This document shows, piece after piece, positions 6,725 to 10,298 of a stretch of DNA of 10,298 bases. The translations under genes were made by a program, and so were the position numbers. Every line of letters starts with the position of its first letter. Positions within the stretch are counted from its first letter, which is position 1. The notes beneath the pieces were generated by a model that searched no databases, was not told where the DNA came from, and saw only the letters and a program-made list of their open reading frames with translations. Source of the stretch: CAMPJU01 sp046566095 (lineage in GTDB: Bacteria > Pseudomonadota > Gammaproteobacteria > Xanthomonadales > Xanthomonadaceae); NCBI GenBank assembly GCA_046566095.1, contig JBKHXI010000064.1:1-10298 (forward strand). Reading direction: 5' to 3'.

Positions 6725-6799
6725 GAGCGGGCCATGCCCGCGAAGGCCTGCCCCGCAAGCCCGCAGGGCGCGGGGATCGCGCCCAAGGGGCGCTCCTAC
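6721..6799. repeat. REP-like unit R1 of tandem array
   Basis: A 79-bp unit bounded by GTAGGAGCG and CGCTCCTAC. Three hairpins can form inside: GCGGGC-CAT-GCCCGC on the left, a central CCCCGC/GCGGGG stem enclosing GCCC-GCA-GGGC, and GCGCCC/GGGCGC on the right. The first GTAG supplies the trpA stop codon. AGGAG (6723-6727) lies six bases before ATG 6734, whose frame stays open into accD. R1 differs from R2 at three bases, all between the left and central hairpins. Confidence 0.93.
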
Positions 6800-6845
6800 G
6801 AGCATGGCCGCGAACGTGCCGCAGCCGCGAGCCGCCGCAGCCTCC

Positions 6846-6924
6846 GTAGGAGCGGGCCATGCCCGCGATGGCTTTCCCCGCAAGCCCGCAGGGCGCGGGG
6901 ATCGCGCCCAAGGGGCGCTCCTAC
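6846..6924. repeat. REP-like unit R2 of tandem array
   Basis: 79 bp with the same ends and three hairpins as R1. AGGAG (6848-6852) lies six bases before ATG 6859, in the loop of the left hairpin. That frame encodes 38 residues (starting MPAMAFPASPQGAG) and stops at the TAG of the next unit (6973-6975). It probably is not a real protein, but the start signal is textbook-like. Confidence 0.93.
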
Positions 6925-6971
6925 GGGCATGGCCGCGAACGTGCCGCAGCCGCGGAACCGCCGCAGCCTCC

Positions 6972-7050
6972 GTAGGAGCGGGCCTTGCCCGCGATGGCTT
7001 TCCCCACAAGCCCGCAGGGCGCGGGGATCGCGCCCAAGGGGCGCTCCTAC
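6972..7050. repeat. REP-like unit R3 of tandem array
   Basis: 79 bp differing from R2 at two bases: ATG in the left loop becomes TTG, and CCCCGC becomes CCCCAC, which weakens the central stem. AGGAG (6974-6978) is six bases before TTG 6985; that frame runs 38 residues and stops at TGA 7099-7101, five bases before accD. The right end of R3 falls where a -35 element of the probable accD promoter would be. Confidence 0.93.
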
Positions 7051-7067
7051 GGAAGGGGGTGGGGGAT

Positions 7068-7073
7068 TACACT
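7068..7073 (+). promoter_or_regulatory. Probable -10 element of accD
   Basis: TACACT, in GATTACACTGG, lies 32 bases before the accD ATG, just after the last repeat and a G-rich run (7051-7065). It is identical to the hexamer before trpB. The -35 position (about 7045-7050) is the end of R3 (CTCCTA), a poor match to consensus. If real, accD-glmM can be transcribed independently of the trp genes. Confidence 0.45.
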
Positions 7074-7105
7074 GGCAGGTTCAGGCACAGGGGCAAGCTG
7101 AACGA

Positions 7106-7996
7106 ATGAGCTGGCTGAAGAAACTCACTCCCTCGCGCATCCGCACCGACTCCGGCCAGGCCGGCCGCAAGCGCAGCGTCCCGGAAGGGCTGTGGGAGAA
7201 GTGCGAGAAGTGCGGGGCGGTGCTGTACCGGCCCGAGCTCGAGGAGAACCTCGAGGTCTGCCCGAAGTGCGCGCACCACATGCCGATCCGCGCCCGCGCC
7301 CGGCTGAAGCGCCTGTTCGACCCGGACAGCACCCGCGAGATCGCCGCCGAGCTCGGCCCGACCGACGTGCTCAAGTTCAAGGACCAGAAGAAGTACGCCG
7401 ACCGCATCAAGGCGGTGCAGAAGTCGACCGGCGAGCGCGACGCGCTGGTGGCGATGGAAGGCAGGATGAAGGGCCGCGACCTGGTCGCCTGCGCCTTCGA
7501 TTTCGCCTTCATGGGCGGCTCGATGGGTTCGGTGGTCGGCGAGCGCTTCGCCCGCGCCGCCGAGCGCGCGCTGGAGCTGCGCTGCCCGCTGGTGTGCTTC
7601 TCGGCCACGGGCGGGGCGCGCATGCAGGAGAGCCTGTTCTCGTTGATGCAGATGGCCAAGACCGCCGCGGCGCTGGGCCGGCTGCGCGCCGCCGGCCTTC
7701 CCTACATCTCGGTGATGACCCATCCCACCACCGGCGGCGTCTCGGCCTCGCTGGCGATGCTGGGCGACATCAACATCGGCGAGCCGGGGGCGCTGATCGG
7801 CTTCGCCGGCCCGCGGGTGATCGAGCAGACCGTGCGCGAGAAGCTCCCGGAGGGCTTCCAGCGCAGCGAGTTCCTGCTCGAGCACGGCGCGCTCGACCAG
7901 ATCTGCGACCGCCGCGAGCTGCGCGAGCGCCTGGCCGCGCTGCTGGCGCTGATGATGCAGCAGCCGGCGCCGGCCGAGGACGAGGTGCTGGCGTGA
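7106..7996 (+). CDS. accD: Acetyl-CoA carboxylase carboxyltransferase subunit beta
   Basis: AccD pairs with AccA to form the carboxyltransferase that moves CO2 from biotin-BCCP to acetyl-CoA, giving malonyl-CoA for fatty acid synthesis. The 296-residue product starts MSWLKKL and has the N-terminal four-cysteine zinc ribbon (Cys33, Cys36, Cys52, Cys55) found in bacterial AccD. The crotonase-type carboxyltransferase fold follows, with GGSMGSVVGE, TGGARMQES (168-176) and TTGGVSAS (208-215), whose backbone amides form oxyanion holes. The C-terminus is short and acidic. ATG 7106 fits the family N-terminus, although the Shine-Dalgarno is weak. The frame is open upstream for 124 codons through the repeats to ATG 6734. 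The stop overlaps the glmM start (GTGA). In Pseudomonas and E. coli accD is followed by folC; here it is followed by glmM. Confidence 0.98.
   Translation: MSWLKKLTPSRIRTDSGQAGRKRSVPEGLWEKCEKCGAVLYRPELEENLEVCPKCAHHMPIRARARLKRLFDPDSTREIAAELGPTDVLKFKDQKKYADRIKAVQKSTGERDALVAMEGRMKGRDLVACAFDFAFMGGSMGSVVGERFARAAERALELRCPLVCFSATGGARMQESLFSLMQMAKTAAALGRLRAAGLPYISVMTHPTTGGVSASLAMLGDINIGEPGALIGFAGPRVIEQTVREKLPEGFQRSEFLLEHGALDQICDRRELRERLAALLALMMQQPAPAEDEVLA
7982..7985 (+). promoter_or_regulatory. Ribosome binding site of glmM inside accD
   Basis: GAGG sits seven bases before GTG 7993, within the last accD codons. It supports the GTG overlapping the accD stop as the glmM start and suggests translational coupling. 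Confidence 0.65.
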
Positions 7997-9366
7997 GCGG
8001 GCCCGGCCCCGGGCAGCGCTGGTTCGGCACCGACGGCATCCGCGGCCGGGTCGGCGAGGGCCCGATCTCGGCCGACTTCATGCTGCGCCTGGGCAACGCC
8101 TACGGCCACGTGCTGTGCGAGGCGGTCAACCACGGCGGCCGCTGGCGCAAGCCGATGGTGATCATCGGCAAGGACACACGGATCTCCAATTACATGTTCG
8201 AGGCCGCGCTCGAGGCCGGGCTGGTCGCGGCCGGGGTCGACGTGCAGCTGATGGGGCCGATGCCGACCCCGGCGGTCGCGCACCTGACCCGCTCGCTGCG
8301 CGCCGACGGCGGCATCGTGATCTCGGCCTCGCACAACCCGCACCAGGACAACGGCATCAAGTTCTTCTCGGCCGGCGGCGAGAAGCTCGACGACGCCACC
8401 GAGCTGGCGATCGAGGCCGCCCTGGAACGGCCGTTCCGCACCGCCGCCTCCGACGCGCTGGGCAAGGCGGTGCGCACCCGCGACGCGGTCGGCCGCTACG
8501 TGGAGGCCTGCAAGAACGCGGTGCCGCGCGGCTTCGACCTGGCCGGCATGCGCATCGCCATGGACTGCGCCAACGGCGCCACCTACCAGATCGGCCCGCT
8601 GGTGCTGCGCGAGCTCGGCGCCCAGGTCGACGCCATCGGCGTCGACCCGAGCGGCCTGAACATCAACGACGGGGTCGGCTCGACCCATCCCGAGGCGCTG
8701 GCCGCGCGCGTGCGCGAGACCGGCGCGGCGCTGGGCATCGCCTTCGACGGCGACGGCGACCGGGTGCTGTTCGTCGATTCCGAAGGCAACGTCCGCGACG
8801 GCGACGACCTGCTGTACGTGCTGGCCTGCGACTGGCAGGGCTCCGGCCGCCTGCGCGGCCCGGTGGTCGGCACGCTGATGACCAACTACGGCTTCGAACA
8901 GGCGCTGGCCGCGCGAGGCATCGGCTTCGTCCGCGCCAGGGTGGGCGACCGCCACGTGCACCAGGCGCTGCTGGAACACGGCGGCGTGCTCGGCGGCGAG
9001 GCCTCCGGCCACCTGCTGTGCCTGGACCGCGCCAGTACCGGCGACGGCATCGTCAGCGCGCTGCAGGTGCTGGAAGTGCTGCAGCGCCGCGGCGAGTCCC
9101 TGCAGGCCCTGCTGGCGGGCCTGCACAGGCTCCCGCAGAAGACCGAAAACGTGCGCCTGGCCACCGGCGCCCGTCCGGTGGAAGACCCGCGGGTGCGGGC
9201 GGCGCTGGCGCAGGCGCAGCGGGCCGTGGAAGGCCGCGGCCGCGCCTTCCTGCGCCCATCCGGCACCGAGCCGGTGGTGCGGGTCACGGTCGAGGCCGAC
9301 GACCCGGCGCTGGTGCGGTCGACGTTGGACACCCTGGCTGCCGTGGTCCGCGCCGCGGCCGGCTGA
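7993..9366 (+). CDS. glmM: Phosphoglucosamine mutase
   Basis: GlmM converts glucosamine 6-phosphate to glucosamine 1-phosphate, the step before UDP-GlcNAc for peptidoglycan, LPS and related glycans. The 457-residue product opens with the GlmM signature WFGTDGIRG. The phosphorylated serine is Ser113 in ISASHNPHQDNGIKFF. The magnesium loop DGDGD is at 252-256, the sugar-binding loop is GGEASGHLL, and the C-terminal phosphate-binding loop is RPSGTEP (421-427). The GTDGIRG start and the ISADFMLRLGNAYG segment separate it from phosphomannomutase/phosphoglucomutase relatives. It is slightly longer than the 445-residue E. coli enzyme, with a Gly/Pro-rich start. The GTG start overlaps the accD stop by four bases and has GAGG at good spacing. 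Linkage to accD is unlike the usual folP/ftsH neighbourhood of enterics and Pseudomonas. Confidence 0.97.
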   Translation: MSGPGPGQRWFGTDGIRGRVGEGPISADFMLRLGNAYGHVLCEAVNHGGRWRKPMVIIGKDTRISNYMFEAALEAGLVAAGVDVQLMGPMPTPAVAHLTRSLRADGGIVISASHNPHQDNGIKFFSAGGEKLDDATELAIEAALERPFRTAASDALGKAVRTRDAVGRYVEACKNAVPRGFDLAGMRIAMDCANGATYQIGPLVLRELGAQVDAIGVDPSGLNINDGVGSTHPEALAARVRETGAALGIAFDGDGDRVLFVDSEGNVRDGDDLLYVLACDWQGSGRLRGPVVGTLMTNYGFEQALAARGIGFVRARVGDRHVHQALLEHGGVLGGEASGHLLCLDRASTGDGIVSALQVLEVLQRRGESLQALLAGLHRLPQKTENVRLATGARPVEDPRVRAALAQAQRAVEGRGRAFLRPSGTEPVVRVTVEADDPALVRSTLDTLAAVVRAAAG

Positions 9367-9396
9367 CCACCCCCGACTTCCACCCGGAACCGTTCC

Positions 9397-10298
9397 ATGT
9401 CCCCTTCGGCCATTCCCACGCTCGACATCCGCCGCTTCGACACCGACCGCGACGCCTTCGTCGCCGACCTCGGTGCGGCCTACCGCGCCTGGGGCTTCGC
9501 CGGCATCCGCGGCCACGGCATCGACCAGGCCCTGATCGACGAGGCCTACCGCGTGTTCGCCGCCTTCTTCGCGCTGCCGGAAGAGGTCAAGCGCAAGTAC
9601 CACGTTCCGGGCGGCGGCGGCGCGCGCGGCTACACGCCGTTCGGGGTGGAGACCGCCAAGGGCGCGCAGTATTCGGACCTGAAGGAGTTCTGGCACATCG
9701 GCCGCGAGATCCCGCGCGACTCGAAATACGCCGCCGACATGCCGCCGAACCTGTGGCCGGAGGAAGTGCCCGGCTTCTGCGAGGTCGGATACGGGCTGTA
9801 CCGGGAACTGGACGCGCTGGGCGCGCGGGTGCTGTCGGCGCTGGCGCTGCACATCGGCCTGCCGCAGGACTGGTTCGCCGACAAGACCGACATGGGCAAC
9901 TCGATCCTGCGCCCGATCCACTACCCGCCGATCACCACCGACGACATCCCCAACGTGCGCGCCGGCGCCCACGAGGACATCAACCTGATCACACTGCTGG
10001 TCGGGGCCAGCGCGGAAGGGCTGGAGGTGAAGTCGCGCCGGGACGGCTCCTGGGTGCCGTTCACCGCCGACGAGGACACGATCGTGGTCAACATCGGCGA
10101 CATGCTGCAGCGCCTGACCAACCACGTGTACCCGTCCACCACCCACCGCGTGGTCAACCCGCCGGGCGAAAAGGCCCGGCAGCCGCGCTACTCGACCCCG
10201 TTCTTCCTGCATCCGAACCCGGACTTCCTGATCGACGTGCTGCCCTCCTGCATCACGCCCGACAATCCCAGCCGCTATCCGCAGCCGATCACCGCCCA
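9397..10298 (+). CDS. Isopenicillin N synthase-family Fe(II) oxygenase, 3' end cut by window
   Basis: The frame is open from ATG 9397 to the window end: 300 complete codons with no stop. It belongs to the non-haem iron dioxygenases of the isopenicillin N synthase/2-oxoglutarate type (PcbC-like). The N-terminal segment GAAYRAWGFAGIRGHGI is typical. The iron ligands are His192 and Asp194 in AHEDINLITLL and His250 in STTHRVV. Arg264 and Ser266 in RYSTPFF form the RxS pair that usually binds the 2-oxoglutarate carboxylate. Family members are about 310-320 residues, so perhaps 10-20 codons are missing. GGAA lies seven bases before the ATG, and glmM ends 30 bases upstream, so it may be cotranscribed. 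The substrate cannot be told. True isopenicillin N synthase activity is not implied, since no tripeptide synthetase or other antibiotic genes are nearby. Confidence 0.9.
   Translation, partial: MSPSAIPTLDIRRFDTDRDAFVADLGAAYRAWGFAGIRGHGIDQALIDEAYRVFAAFFALPEEVKRKYHVPGGGGARGYTPFGVETAKGAQYSDLKEFWHIGREIPRDSKYAADMPPNLWPEEVPGFCEVGYGLYRELDALGARVLSALALHIGLPQDWFADKTDMGNSILRPIHYPPITTDDIPNVRAGAHEDINLITLLVGASAEGLEVKSRRDGSWVPFTADEDTIVVNIGDMLQRLTNHVYPSTTHRVVNPPGEKARQPRYSTPFFLHPNPDFLIDVLPSCITPDNPSRYPQPITA

Larger units (their letters stand above)
6721..7050. repeat. Tandem array of three REP-like units, trpA-accD gap
   Basis: The 381 bases between trpA and accD hold no credible gene. They are mostly three 79-bp GTAG-ended units starting at 6721, 6846 and 6972 (period 125 and 126 bp). 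The two spacers (6800-6845 and 6925-6971) are also nearly identical, both containing CATGGCCGCGAACGTGCCGC and ending CCGCCGCAGCCTCC. Because the spacers repeat too, the array probably grew by tandem duplication of a unit plus spacer, not by three separate insertions. Only the last 55 bases before accD (7051-7105) are outside the array. Confidence 0.92.

Noticed and set aside
6859..6975. 38-residue ORF inside R2 as a real small protein
   Set aside because: It is made entirely of repeat and spacer and ends at the next repeat; without footprints or peptides it should not be called a gene, though its start signal is noted as a finding.
3815..7009. 1064-codon minus-strand frame across trpF, trpB, trpA and the repeats
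   Set aside because: It lies opposite three enzymes with intact catalytic motifs; its translation is His/Gly/Arg-rich with no family resemblance and it reads through repeat units.
6721..7050. CRISPR array
   Set aside because: Three units of 79 bp with near-identical spacers and internal palindromes; CRISPR repeats are shorter and spacers are unique. No cas genes are present.
7702..10212. 836-codon minus-strand frame across accD, glmM and the oxygenase gene
   Set aside because: Antisense shadow of three real genes; no domain, no ribosome binding site, composition artefact.
9397..10298. Beta-lactam antibiotic biosynthesis gene
   Set aside because: The family name includes isopenicillin N synthase, but most bacterial members have other substrates, and no ACV synthetase, epimerase or acyltransferase gene is visible here.

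Overview
This window looks like a chromosomal housekeeping region from a very GC-rich gammaproteobacterium of the Xanthomonadaceae/Lysobacteraceae (a Lysobacter- or Luteimonas-like organism). That placement is an inference. It rests on the gene order asd-fimV-truA-trpF-trpB-trpA-accD, the high-GC codon use, and intergenic repeats that begin with GTAG, a type common in Stenotrophomonas and its relatives. No tRNA, rRNA, CRISPR array, prophage or insertion sequence was seen.

Layout: all genes are on the + strand and tightly packed. They are asd (97-1113), fimV (1224-3056), truA (3075-3857), trpF (3854-4504), trpB (4592-5809), trpA (5900-6724), accD (7106-7996), glmM (7993-9366), and an iron-dependent oxygenase of the isopenicillin N synthase family (9397 to the window end, missing its last few codons). 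Two gene pairs overlap by the four bases GTGA (truA/trpF and accD/glmM), which suggests translational coupling. The last three enzymes of tryptophan synthesis, or their subunits, lie together (TrpF, TrpB, TrpA). The rest serve lysine/threonine/methionine and cell-wall precursors (Asd), polar type IV pilus assembly (FimV), tRNA modification (TruA), fatty acid initiation (AccD) and amino-sugar precursors for peptidoglycan and LPS (GlmM).

The only structure not explained by ordinary genes is a family of GTAG-ended, REP-like palindromic repeats. One arm lies just before asd (58-81). An 85-bp unit with perfect 24-bp inverted arms fills the trpB-trpA gap (5806-5890). Three 79-bp units form a tandem array between trpA and accD (6721-7050, period 125-126 bp). 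The repeats abut the genes exactly: the TAG inside GTAG is the stop codon of both trpB and trpA. The outer arms also carry AGGAG followed six bases later by ATG or TTG, a complete-looking translation start, and in two cases this opens a frame running into the next gene (27 extra residues for TrpA, 124 for AccD).

I found no evidence for a new defence, biosynthetic or mobile system. The repeat-gene interface is the part worth testing.
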